A DNA stretch of 64,000 bases, taken from positions 1,302,001-1,366,000 of the forward strand of contig NW_017264196.1 in the NCBI RefSeq assembly GCF_001619985.1. The letters are read 5' to 3'. Shown piece after piece: positions 25,152 through 35,498 of this stretch; within the stretch, counting starts at the first letter, position 1; the number at the start of each line of letters is the position of its first letter. A program made the position numbers and the translations under genes. The stretch is from Xylona heveae TC161 (lineage: Eukaryota; Ascomycota; Xylonomycetes; Xylonales; Xylonaceae). The notes under the pieces were generated by a model. That model ran no database searches. It had not been told where the DNA came from and saw only the letters and a program-made list of their open reading frames with translations.

Positions 25152-26506
25152 GTCTGCTTTATATCCCATGTGCTGGATCCTGTCCAAACTTTCTTGTTTG
25201 ATTCTTTTTCACCTACTCATTTTTTGTTTATATCTATATCATTTTGACTTTTTTTTTGGAGCCATTACCTTATCTAATTGGGAGAGGGAGAGGTATATGT
25301 TCGATCCTCGACATCTCTTTTTCCCTCTTTTCTTCTCGAGGAACTGGAGTCGATGTCTCTTAGTCGTTGAAATACCACTTTGTTTGGACATTCTACTGTC
25401 TTATTCTACTTTACTTCTCTCCATCTCGTTTCATCCAGTCTTGGTTCTCCCCTTGGGACTGCACTTTTCACCATCGGTCCGCCTGCCATGACCGTGTTGC
25501 CGCTCTTCTTCAATCTGTACACTATTCATAATTTTATTCAAAACTCTACATATCTACCTTTTTGAACGCCCTATCCTCTCTCACCTTTCGCAATTCAACG
25601 TTATAGTACTCTTTACTCTGCTTTGGATCAACATCAACTCTTTGCTCGGCACGGCGGTGAGAAATGCAAGATATATCTACGTTAATCGTTGCAGTTCCTC
25701 TCCATCCATTTTCCTCTCTTTTTTTCGTATCCCACAAACTTCCCCCCACCCCCGACGATAGATTCCTACCCCCCATCCATAATCAAATGCTTGATATCTC
25801 GCAAAAGCATGCGGACAATTTCCTGCGCTTTTCAGTTCAATTGGCTCTATACGTCTAGGTAGGCTGTATCTACTCCACATGTCTACCTTATGTCTACCTT
25901 GTTTAAAGCTCGATGCCAGGATACAGAGTACGTTCGTTCGCACTCTTCTCATTCATTACACCGCATTCACTCTCCTTCTTCCTCCCCACTCCCCACATTC
26001 CCCTCATCGTTTTCATTGGACGGATGATAATCGCAATCGAAACTCGCCTTTCCGGATCGGGATGTGCCTTTGAATTATCGTCGGACGTCTATCACGGTCG
26101 CAATCTCTGGAGTCCATTGCGAAACTGGCAGTGTTGGCGACTCGCGCGATGAAGGAAGTAAATTAATTCCTCCACGACGAGCGATAATTCTGGCAGTGCA
26201 AATCGCTCACAAGATTCTTCTATCGCTCAGCTACATTTTCAATCGCAAATCATCTTAATTAGACGTGAAACAGGCGAGTTATAAGCTCTAGTATTTTTCA
26301 ATATGACGGATGTTGTCGCAAACCCTCTGAGAGCCATCGAGCGAGCTCCTTCATCCGACTTTATGAGCCCCTCAAACAGCGCTCGAGTAAAGGAGGTAAA
26401 AATTTTTCTGCAGCACGTACTGATCACGGAGCTTCTCTTCTCCGTGCAAAAAAAAAAAAAAAAACTTCGACCTGTGATTGATCGGAATAAACTCGAAAAA
26501 AAGAAT
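25152..26506. other. Intergenic region before tRNA-Asp
   Basis: T-rich 3' region of the DUF202 gene, then unassigned sequence. An A17 run is at 26448-26464. No gene seen. Confidence 0.45.
26496..26502 (-). terminator. RNA polymerase III terminator of tRNA-Asp
   Basis: Seven A on the plus strand, i.e. T7 on the tRNA strand, four bases past the discriminator base. Confidence 0.75.
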
Positions 26507-26603
26507 CTCTCCCTCGGGGAATCGAACCCCGGTCTCCCGCGCTTGCGATTCCGTATTAAGCGGAATTGACAAGCGGAAATCATAGCCACTAGACCAAGGA
26601 AGA
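26507..26603 (-). tRNA. tRNA-Asp (GTC) with a 25-nt intron
   Basis: The 72-nt mature tRNA folds as a standard cloverleaf. The acceptor stem TCTTCCT pairs with AGGGAGA (one G-U), followed by discriminator G, as expected for Asp. The T arm is CGGGG-TTCGATT-CCCCG and the D region GGTCTAGTGGCT carries the A box. The anticodon loop TTGTCAC sits on a CCGC/GCGG stem and gives anticodon GTC. An intron at 26542-26566 sits at the canonical place one base 3' of the anticodon. The intron contains its own hairpin ATTCCG-CTTAATA-CGGAAT. A shift of the anticodon by one base would read TGT, but loop geometry and G73 support Asp. Confidence 0.85.
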
Positions 26604-27186
26604 TGGTACGATTCGTAGGCGAATCGTCTTGACCAACTGTGCTAAGAATGCTTGTTGTTGGATTTATAATCGAAAATACAAAATATATACCAATGCTATT
26701 TTTATACCTGCCTTCTTGGATAGTGAAGTTGGAGTTAGTTATGCATAGGAGCTTAAATAATGAAACCAGTCGTCGATTTCTTGTGTACTTAAAAAGGTGA
26801 TGACATTGGCTTGTGCATCATACGTCGTGAGCGCTACCTCAAAGCAAAGGGCAGCGAGAAGTTGGGTCATAGGAGAAGTGTTTCGAGTACTTTTACGGTT
26901 TACGGAGGATGGAGCCTCATTGGAGGCGAGTATTCTAGATAGTAGGATGAACCAGCACTGCTGTAAGTAGTCAAGGGGCATGAGCTTGTTACTATCGACA
27001 CAGGCTAGTATTACAATACAGGGCAGTAGATACAGCTACTAAGACCATACATTGCCACGCAGAACAATAAAGAAACAAACAAGACAACGCGACATGAATT
27101 CCCAGCTTATCAAATATTACAGCTGACAAGGAAAAGATATCAATCTAAAATTAAATCAATTCGCTAGTGGTCAGTCCTCGGAGCCT
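26604..27186. other. Intergenic, 3' of the peroxidase gene
   Basis: Mostly AT-rich 3' flank. An 80-codon minus-strand frame at 26739-26981 begins with an ATG and contains a good splice-acceptor-like TACTTACAG, but I find no partner exon and no family match. Confidence 0.35.
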
Positions 27187-28096
27187 TCACGCCTTAGTCT
27201 CAGCTTCCTCAGCGGCCGTCGTTGCAAGCTGGTGCCTAGTTTTATCACCGGATTTGCCTTCATTGAAGATTTCCACGGCAAACTCTGACTCGATGACGCT
27301 TTCCAGAGATTCAGGCTTGGTGGTGCTAGCCCAACGACCCTTGACAACGCCGTCGGCTCCAATGAGAAACTTCTCAAAGTTCCACTTGACGCGCTTCAAG
27401 CCCATGACACCAGGCTGCTTCGCCTTCAGCCATTCCCAAACGGGCTCGGACTTGTCACCGTTGACATCTGTCTTGGCCAGTACGGGGAAGCTCACGCCAT
27501 AGTTAACCTGGCAAAAGCTCTGAATGTCATCGTTATTGCCTGGATCCTGGTTCATGAATTGATTGCAGGGGAAACCGAGGATCTCGAACGAGTCCGGGTG
27601 ACGGGCCTTGATTGTCTGGTAGAGCTTCTCAAGGCCGGCGAATTGTGGCGTGAAGCCGCATTTCGAAGCAGTGTTGACGACAAGCACTACTTTGCCCTCG
27701 AGCTTTGAAAGAGGAAAAGGCTGGCCCTTTTCTGCAATGGGTCATTAGCAGATGTTCAAAAGGATGATTTACTTCTAGGGATATAATTCTCGCATATCTT
27801 TGTATGTCGACGGTTGCACATTAAAGACCAGCTAGATTGGCACAAGTCGTGCACGGAGATGACACTGCATCAGATATGCGCGTAGGGAACTTACTATCTA
27901 AAGGTTTGAAATCATAGAAACTCGTAGCTGATGCCATGGTGCGAGTATGAGCGGAAGTAATACCGGTTCTAGTGGGCGAGGGAGAATATGACCAAACGTT
28001 CAAGAATGGGTAAGACTTCTTAATGCCAGGCGCTCCGGTGGACCGAGAGATTGGTGTGCGAATTGCTGCTTGGAACAAAGATCGTGATGCTTGCAT
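27187..28096 (-). CDS. hyr1: Glutathione peroxidase-like thiol peroxidase (Gpx3/Hyr1 family)
   Basis: Exons 27895-28096 and 27187-27731, joined in phase 1 inside a Lys codon; 248 residues. It reduces hydroperoxides, usually with thioredoxin as donor in fungi, and the yeast homologue also acts as a peroxide sensor. Seen: YDFKPLDKKGQPFPL, the peroxidatic cysteine in NTASKCGFTPQ, the ILGFPCNQF block with catalytic Gln, the resolving cysteine in IQSFCQVNYG, and the WNFEKFLI Trp-Asn motif. Cysteine, not selenocysteine, is at the active site. The first 53 residues are rich in Arg/Ser with almost no acidic residues, which suggests a mitochondrial presequence; a second Met (27935-27937) begins MASATSFYDF and would give a cytosolic form of about 195 residues. 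The C terminus has a roughly 25-residue extension beyond typical yeast Gpx. Confidence 0.93.
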
Positions 28097-28774
28097 CTAT
28101 CTGCTGTCGAGTAAATATATTGGGTGGGGATTAAAGCAATAGAAAACTTCCTTGCTTGCGACGACTCGATCCCTAATTAGACCCTGGTGGGAAATTGGTG
28201 GGATGGCAGGTGAATAGATAGCGTCATCGTTGCCGGAAGGCGGTGTCGGAGCATCAATTTTGCCGATTTGAAAGAGGTGGCCTCGGAACTCGGTAGTTAT
28301 ACTTACAGTTAGGCGCAGTTACGGGCAGCGCTCGGAGTGTCTGATAACACAATATCCTCACGTTTTGTAACGCTTATATGCCGTTGCTGAAGAGTTCGAA
28401 TAATTGTCAAAGAGAAAATGATGATACATAAGACAAAGTATACCATTAATCTTCGCCACTCTCGACGCGATCTACGCAATGGTCATTTTTGCCAACCTTG
28501 CCCTTACGCTGGAATGGTCTGTCATGGCATGTTTGTCTCAGCTCCTCAAACATACAGCGTCCTTCTCATGGCGAATAGGTGCCCTTTCAAACTTGTACGA
28601 ATTTAATTTTACTGATTGAATTGAAAAATCTATCTGAAGTGAGAAGGCACCGATGAAAATGTGTACATCTATCGTGATCGGGGGAATGGATTGTACTCTA
28701 TTGCCCAAGGAAAACCATAATGTCGAGCCTTGCCGATATGTTCACACCGTGTGTGGCCGATGAAAAGATATGAA
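28097..28774. other. Intergenic, promoter of the peroxidase gene
   Basis: Between the peroxidase start and the 3' end of the coiled-coil gene. No gene or repeat seen. Confidence 0.5.
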
Positions 28775-30547
28775 TTATATAAATCCCTCAGGATGAGCAA
28801 GTCGACTTGAGGTTAAGGGCAAGGTTGAACTCTTTGATGTTTGACCGTCATCCATCGCAGCTATAGTTTGGACATCAAGAAAGTTTGCGGGGTAATTCAC
28901 TTCTAAAGGGGTCTGAAACTGTTCGTTGCTGCATAAATCATCATTAGAATATACACTGTGATCGTGAGCATCATAAAAGCCATTATCATCGCGCATCTGA
29001 AAGTCGTCTTCAGAGACACTGAATTTGCTCTGTTGCAGTGCCGGTGAGCCTGAACGAGACCTGTTGCTCCCTTTGAAGACGGGAATATCATCGTGACGCT
29101 TAGACTTGAGTTCCTGTACTTCTCGTTGAAGCGACATGATATGGACTTTCATACCCTTTCTGGCAACCCTTTCCTTCTCTACTAGAGCAGCCAATGCCTC
29201 ATATTGTTGACAGCCGTCATGGAGCTGATGTTGATTCGGAGTTTGACCATATACAAGTGGTGTGTCTGACCCTGGGATTAAGGGCTTTCTGCCCAGTTGC
29301 GCCGAGGAAATATCAGGGAATCTTGAACCCGGAACAGAAAGGATTGCCGCCGGGCTAGATCCTGACTTCGAAGACAAAGATGGGGAAGACCCACCGAAAG
29401 TGCCCATTCGGTAGTGAGAAACTCCTGAAAGCGGAAGGTCTACCAGGCCCACAGTTTCTGGAGAGATTGAGTGTTCCGATGTTGAATTGGTCAAGTTCGT
29501 GAGAGGGTCACCAAAGGTTTGAGACACTGCGTCCACAGATTTTGCGCCAGCCATATATGGCCCGCGGACCTGCCGGTAAATCCGAAGAACGGTCCTCTCT
29601 AATGTTCTCATTCTTTTTTCCAGGTCTTTGAATCGTCCTTCTAGAACGACATAGTCTATGTCCTTATGATTGTCTGTTGAATCTTGTCTGTATTCGAACT
29701 GATTTGGTTCAGCCTCAGAGCCAACAGGAGCCGAATCAATGCCTACAAACGAGGCAGACTGTGACCGAGGATCATTTACTTGCGATGTCATTTTCCCTGG
29801 TTCGCCAACACCACTGGAATTGTCAAATGGTCGGTCAGTAGATGCTTCTCGCACCACCTCTTGCGGATTTCTGTAATAAAACGACGATCCATCGATAGTT
29901 TCTCCCTGTGTCGAGCCTACTATGAGAGGGTAAATGACCTTACTCTGTTGCGCACTGCTCGGACGCGGTGTAAGGCCGGTACTTGTCGATGGACCATGAA
30001 CATCTGTATAGGATTCTGAGACGCTCGCACCGTCAGGCTGAGGCAAAAGAGAGTCAGGCGACACATCTAGCCGGAAAACATTGCCAGTACTTCTCATTCT
30101 AGATGTAGGGTGGTGAGATATCCTAGAATGCCTAATGTGATGGTGGATTGGACCCAATTCGCCGGTTGATGATGATGTCCGAATAGGTCGAGAGTCATGG
30201 CTCTCGATGACTCCGGGGGAATTCGTATAGATAATACGGGAATCATCCCCCGAGTCCCACCGTGTGTTGGGATTTGACCGATATTTATAGTCACTCTCGC
30301 GGCTTTCATTAGTTGGCCGGCGTCTGAAGAATGACCGAACCATATCCTTGATCGAGTCCTGCTTCGAAATTTGCCCAATGGGGGATGGAGCCGGTCCGGA
30401 ATGAATGATAGTATTGCAATTGGGAGCTGCGCTCAATGGGCGAGCTTCCTGCATAGATGCGTCACAAGCATCGCTGAATTGGCGCATCGCTGACAAGGAA
30501 CGCTTTCGATTAAGTCGCGGCATTGAGCGATGTTGCCTGGACGCCAT
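28775..30547 (-). CDS. Coiled-coil protein of unknown function
   Basis: Single exon of 590 residues from the first in-frame ATG; the frame is open further upstream to 30724 but without ATG. I do not recognise a catalytic domain. The N terminus is basic (RSMPRLNRKRSLSAMRQFSD) and has a KDMVRSFFRRRP cluster. The middle is Ser/Pro/Thr-rich and likely disordered. Two predicted helical/coiled segments are seen: LEGRFKDLEKRMRTLERTVL (just right of the middle) and EALAALVEKERVARKGMKVH continuing to LQREVQELKSK. The C terminus is acidic. This layout suggests a scaffold or cytoskeleton-linked protein, but that is inference only. Confidence 0.75.
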   Translation of the reverse strand: MASRQHRSMPRLNRKRSLSAMRQFSDACDASMQEARPLSAAPNCNTIIHSGPAPSPIGQISKQDSIKDMVRSFFRRRPTNESRESDYKYRSNPNTRWDSGDDSRIIYTNSPGVIESHDSRPIRTSSSTGELGPIHHHIRHSRISHHPTSRMRSTGNVFRLDVSPDSLLPQPDGASVSESYTDVHGPSTSTGLTPRPSSAQQSKVIYPLIVGSTQGETIDGSSFYYRNPQEVVREASTDRPFDNSSGVGEPGKMTSQVNDPRSQSASFVGIDSAPVGSEAEPNQFEYRQDSTDNHKDIDYVVLEGRFKDLEKRMRTLERTVLRIYRQVRGPYMAGAKSVDAVSQTFGDPLTNLTNSTSEHSISPETVGLVDLPLSGVSHYRMGTFGGSSPSLSSKSGSSPAAILSVPGSRFPDISSAQLGRKPLIPGSDTPLVYGQTPNQHQLHDGCQQYEALAALVEKERVARKGMKVHIMSLQREVQELKSKRHDDIPVFKGSNRSRSGSPALQQSKFSVSEDDFQMRDDNGFYDAHDHSVYSNDDLCSNEQFQTPLEVNYPANFLDVQTIAAMDDGQTSKSSTLPLTSSRLAHPEGFI

Positions 30548-31806
30548 TGGTGTGAAGCTGAGATAATGGCTGACGATGGGGTACAAAGAGTTTTCGACCA
30601 GGAGGAAAGCTAAGGCCGAGAGGAAAGTTGGATATCCAGACAATTTCTGGATCCGCCGGGCAAGTATGACAATGTCATGAAAGAGAGTTGAGGTGAGTAT
30701 GAAGAGATGAAAGAAGTGATGCAAGGCCAGAGTCGATCAGCACGCTCAAAACCTAGCAATCATGAGGGTATCTTCGGGGAGCTGAATCTGGAAATAGAGT
30801 CTGAGCAAGCATTTGCCATCAATTGCAGAAAATCAAGAAAATGGCTGGGCATGAGAGCAAGATAAATCGAAAGACGGATATGCTCGTTTCATCCAATACA
30901 TTCCATTGGCACAGCAGGTGTCTCCATAATTAATTTAAAGCTTCTATCAATTACTCAGGGAGTGCTCAAAATAGAGACCATTAGGGCCGTTTGAAGGCCC
31001 TGGCCATCCCCAGTCTCGAAAAAGCCGCGAACCCTCAGGGAGAATGACTGGAAGATGGCGCCAAAAAAAATTCCGCAAGAGCCACGCGGTAACTGTTGAA
31101 TTGGGGACATTTTCGGCCCATGCCGATGAACCTGTCTCTCAAAAAGGTAAATGTACCGAATTCAAGGCCGGAAGTTCCATGTTCTGTGTTGAGCGGCGAC
31201 GCCGAAGGTGGACATTGTGTGCATTAAGTCAGCGGTGGCGAACGTCTGAGCCACACTTTGACCCGCGGCGCGCTCAAGCTGAACGTAATTGCATCAGAAG
31301 AAGCTTGGCATGCGGTAAGGATAGACAATGGAAAAGTTACTACCGCGTCCGGTTCGCATTGGAGGGCACCGCCTTCTGATCGTCACGATCTCTCACAAGA
31401 AGCAGGTGAAATGAGCGGTATCCAAATGGTCCAAGTAGCGAAGCTAATGCACGATCCTTGATAATTGTGGAAACCGATGATCTTTGGCGAGGGCAGAATA
31501 GCCGACCAGGTAAAGGGCCACTGATCGATAACTAACTTTTAACTGTAAATAGGATCCAATTATCGTATCAGAATGGGTTCAGTAGACTCCTTAGCGATCA
31601 CACTAGCAAGGCCTGGATGTACCGTGTATACTCTCGACCCACGATCACAGATTGGAGTTTCATGTCGAATTTGGCCCTTGCCACAATTCATGCATTAATG
31701 TGTTGACAGTGAGCCCGCAGAAAGCCATAATTGCCACTGTCTTTAGATTTCCCAAAAAGGTCGAGGTTGCGAAGATTGAGATTCGCGATCGTTACCTGGT
31801 AGAGAA
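30548..31806. other. Intergenic between coiled-coil gene and helicase gene
   Basis: Promoter of the coiled-coil gene on the left, 3' flank of the helicase gene on the right. No credible gene in 1.26 kb. Confidence 0.45.
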
Positions 31807-34200
31807 CTATATCTCCTGTAAATCTGCCAAGTTTGGATATCGAAGATCGGCGTTTTCTTCAAGGAACTCCATCCAGTCCTTCAAGAATTTACTGCCACTA
31901 TACCCGGATATGATTAGCGAGTTCTGTTTGCGTATCACGCAACGTAGTGCACTTACTGGCTGACCGTCTCAGAATCGCCAATAACGCAAAGATGTCTTCG
32001 GGGTCTCGTCATGGCAACTGCCAGAATTGTCAATAGTCTGTATGCTTTGTTCTCCCTGGCTATGCTCACCATTCAACCGACGCTTCTCCCCGAGAAATCC
32101 GACCTCATGTTTATCATTACTCCGTACAAGGCTTACCACTATCGCTTCCTTCTCTCGCCCTTGGAAGCCGTCGACACTACCCAACTCTATCCCTGGAAAT
32201 GACTCCTTAAGACTTTGTGATAGCAGTGCAAGCTATTTCTGTCAATAGAGAACCACGACTTAGATCAGGTATGCGGCAACTGACCTGTGCGTTATATGGC
32301 GTAACTACAGCAATATCTTCAGGCTTTAGACCAGCATCAGCCAGAGCTTTCACATGGAATTTGACCAAGATGGCCTCGGATTCATTGCTCTTGCTTTCGC
32401 CAATATTCATGCCTTTGCCCGCCTTCTTTCCTATTTCTTCATCTTCCGTCTTTTCTTGGAAGTCTCCCCCTTGAGTGTCCCAGAAAACAACAGGAAAGGA
32501 TGTATCTTCTGTTTCATCGACACCATAAGGGAGATCTTTGAGCAAACGAGATTTTACCGACTCAGCAGCCACCAATCGAGATTCATATAAGCTGTCAGAA
32601 GGGAATTGCATTATTTTCTCATGCATTCGGTATTGCGTTGTCAGCATCTTTTTGATCGAGGAGCCATATAGCATTAAAAGACGGTCGAAAAGTGTTGTTT
32701 CCAGTGTAGCCTTTCCAACTAAGTCAGTATCGTCAAGCTTTGTTTTTTTTGTCTTGCTGTTCAGTGATTTGATCGTAGGTGGCAATTGTAAATGATCGCC
32801 TGCTAGAATAGCTTTCTTTGCCGTCAGCAACGGAACCCAACATTGAGCCTCCAATGCTTGACTAGCTTCATCAATAATGACAATGTCGAATTCTTCGTTT
32901 CTCAGCTGAAAGCCGCCAGCACCATGAAGCGTCGCCAGTACAACTTTGCTTTCGCTAACAAGGTTGCCTACGCATCTGCGTTCTCGCTCTCTAAATTCCT
33001 TTCGAAGTTCCCTAAGGTCGCCATAGATCGCCTTCCTTTCTCGGCCATTCCTGGTCTTCCGTATGCTTGCCTGCTTAGAGTCCATTTCTTGCCTGATGTC
33101 ACGGACAATTTCTGCAGCGTCTGAAGTTTGGGTAAGAACATCCAGAGAATGATCCAGCACAGATGGAAGGAGTCGTGCGGGGTGGCCGAGTCTGACCATT
33201 GGCACTTTGTGAGGAGAGAGTCGTTCTACAATGTTATCCACGGATATGTTTGAGGGTCCACAGACAAGTAGCCGTAGCTTTTGCTTTAAAAGCTGTAAAA
33301 TAAGCTCAATAAGCGTATGAGTTTTCCCAGTCTATACAGAATCATTAGTAGAAGGGCATTTATTACTGCGAGAGAAAGACTAAACTTACTCCAGGCGGGC
33401 CGTGTATAAGCGCAATCTCTCGAGATGCTATGGCAAATCTAATGGCTTCTTTTTGGGAGTCGTTCAAACTCGGATCGATGAATTGAATGGATTCTCCTCC
33501 AGTCAATGCAGCTATATCCTCTGCAGACACCGGAGTAGGTGAGGATTGACCAAAGAGCACTCGAATGAGATTAGTATATTCTGGCTCAGAAAACCTCTCA
33601 AGACGAGTCATGGTCTGATTCATCCTGCGGCCAGGCATAACTTCGTCAGAAGACAGCACTTGCAATACGCTTCGGACTATACCTACCGTTTGTACGTAAT
33701 ATCATTGGCAAGCTTGATACTATAAAATCTGCTCAGCACTCGCCCATAAATGTGGCAGCAAATGTATTTACTTACACCCAAAGCTTGCCGGCCGGAGCAT
33801 CGGCATCTTCATTATCTAAAGCGACAGCAATGCTTGAGGCCGTGACTTTTACCACCACACCGTCAACTCCATTCTTCTTCAGATCAGTTTTCTCTTTTTT
33901 CTTTGCGGAACCAGAAGGTTGCTCCTGGACGCTAACAATATCTCCCGTGCGGATGCCATGTTCAGGGAGATCTCCTCCGCCAACGGCCGGGTCAAGTCCA
34001 AGGTCAATCACCGTCTTGCCACCAAGGCCCGTTCTCTGAGAATCTACAGCAAGATTGAGTACCGCAACGCCAGCACGCTGCAGAGCAGTAGGTGTTGACT
34101 GAGATGCTAGTAATGACGTTTCGGCAAGCTCCGCCTGCAACTCTTCGTCCAAAAGTGCAAGCTGTGTTGTAGCAAAGGATGAAATGTCTGTCGGTGCCAT
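31807..34200 (-). CDS. hcs1: Hcs1/SMUBP-2-type SF1 DNA helicase (UPF1-like)
   Basis: Seven exons (33776-34200, 33687-33719, 33390-33624, 32285-33331, 32070-32232, 31957-32017, 31807-31897) sum to 2055 nt, 684 residues, close to the 683 of yeast Hcs1 (DNA polymerase alpha-associated helicase A). Seen: an N-terminal barrel region, [19 protein letters not shown], the Walker A GPPGTGKTHT, motif [21 protein letters not shown], the [14 protein letters not shown] motif IV region, [29 protein letters not shown] (motif V) and [18 protein letters not shown] (motif VI). An intron falls exactly inside Walker A, between GPPG and TGKT. Helicase unwinds 5'-3' in this family. No R3H or AN1 zinc finger as in human IGHMBP2, as expected for fungi. 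Confidence 0.93.
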
Positions 34201-34631
34201 ATTGTTTGAAGAGACTCTAATAGTGATGACCTAAAGAAAAAACAAATTTCGTCATGAGTTGACACTCTAGACCTTCCCTTGTCTGATGAATCTTGTTCTT
34301 GAAAGCTGCTAATCCTCAACTGCAACCGTTCGCTTATAGCACATACCTTAGTTATATAAACAGTGGGTAGATACTAAGTTAGCTCAGCCTTATATGATAC
34401 AATTGAGTTTACTGCACGAAAAGAAATTTGTTATTCAAATGAGTTTCATTAATTTTTGTTGATTTGCTACAAGGACTGGAGCCGAAGCGATGCAGAGACA
34501 CCTTATATAAAAACGCGACAGACAAGTTCCTCAAACGATATGGCAAACCCCGCGCTCATCAAGTCCCCCAGGACGAACCAAAACGCCAATATGATGTAGT
34601 GAATGGCAGAAGCAGTGCCAGAGAAAAAGTG
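34201..34631. other. Intergenic, promoter of helicase gene
   Basis: Helicase start on the left and FAM32A-like stop on the right. No gene seen. Confidence 0.5.
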
Positions 34632-35156
34632 TTATCCAGGTCCAATACGAGGCCTGTAGGGTTTTAATGTTAGCAATCTGACCAGTACAAATGATTAAAT
34701 CTAGAACTCACATGTCATGGTGCTCGCTCAGGTTGGAAAGATACTTGTTCAGCTCCTCCACTCTCTCCTTGTGTGTCTTGACGCCTTCTCTCTGGAGCCT
34801 TTCATTTAACTGTGCAAGGGTTAGTAAAGGGATTCAAACAACAGAAAATATGCCAGGGGATAATATACCCGCTTGCGCCTCATCTCCAGATATTTCTTCT
34901 CCGCTGCAGTCTTGCTCTCGTGAGCGAATCCATCTCTGTTTTCACTGTCATTTCCCGATTGTTCTGCAGTCGCCGTATCACTTCTCTCCTCTTTCTCTCT
35001 TGCAGGAGAGTCTTTGCGCTCGATCTCTTTCGAGGCGTCGGTAGCTTCGGCGGACGGAGGCTTCGGCTTCTTCTTCTTTTTCTTTTCCACTTTTCCACCC
35101 TGCACCCCTTTAAGCTTGAGTGACCCACCAGTTGTGGCGTATTCGTCCTTGCCCAT
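34632..35156 (-). CDS. FAM32A-like (DUF1754) nucleolar protein
   Basis: Three exons (34869-35156, 34712-34809, 34632-34653), 135 residues. Starts with MGKDEYATTGGSLKLKGV followed by the long Lys-rich KKKKKKPKP tract, an acidic low-complexity middle, and the conserved C-terminal block KTAAEKKYLEMRRKR-LNERL, KTHKERVEELNKYLSNLSEH and the very end HDMPRIGPG. FAM32A-type proteins are small nuclear factors associated with the spliceosome in animals; the fungal role is less clear. The last 22-nt exon was found because only it gives the diagnostic MPRIGPG end. Divergent from the endonuclease III gene with about 340 bp between starts. Confidence 0.92.
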
Positions 35157-35498
35157 ATTTATTATCGGAATACTACCTGATTCCCCATGTGCGATGAGGG
35201 TGAGCAGTAAATACTGCGTGGACTCTCAGTGAGTGCACTGGAGCTTTGGAGCCTGGACTATACGTCAAAAGGTCGGGGAAAATAGATCCTCCGTTCCGAG
35301 CCTGTCCATGTCCCGCTGGTGAAATTGCTGAGAGCTGATTGGTCGATTCAATGCTCCTCAGGACTCAGTATCAACATTCCTAAACTCTGCGATTACGGGG
35401 ACATACTGTTCAAGTGGAAGAAACGTGAGCACCTTCTCTTACTAAATCTCGTTTAGAAAGTCTTATAATACTGTACTTTCCGAATTCTGCAAATAAGC
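35157..35498. promoter_or_regulatory. Shared divergent promoter (FAM32A-like / endonuclease III)
   Basis: 342 bp separates two start codons pointing away from each other, so the control elements of both genes must lie here or inside the genes. No specific binding site is claimed. Confidence 0.6.
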
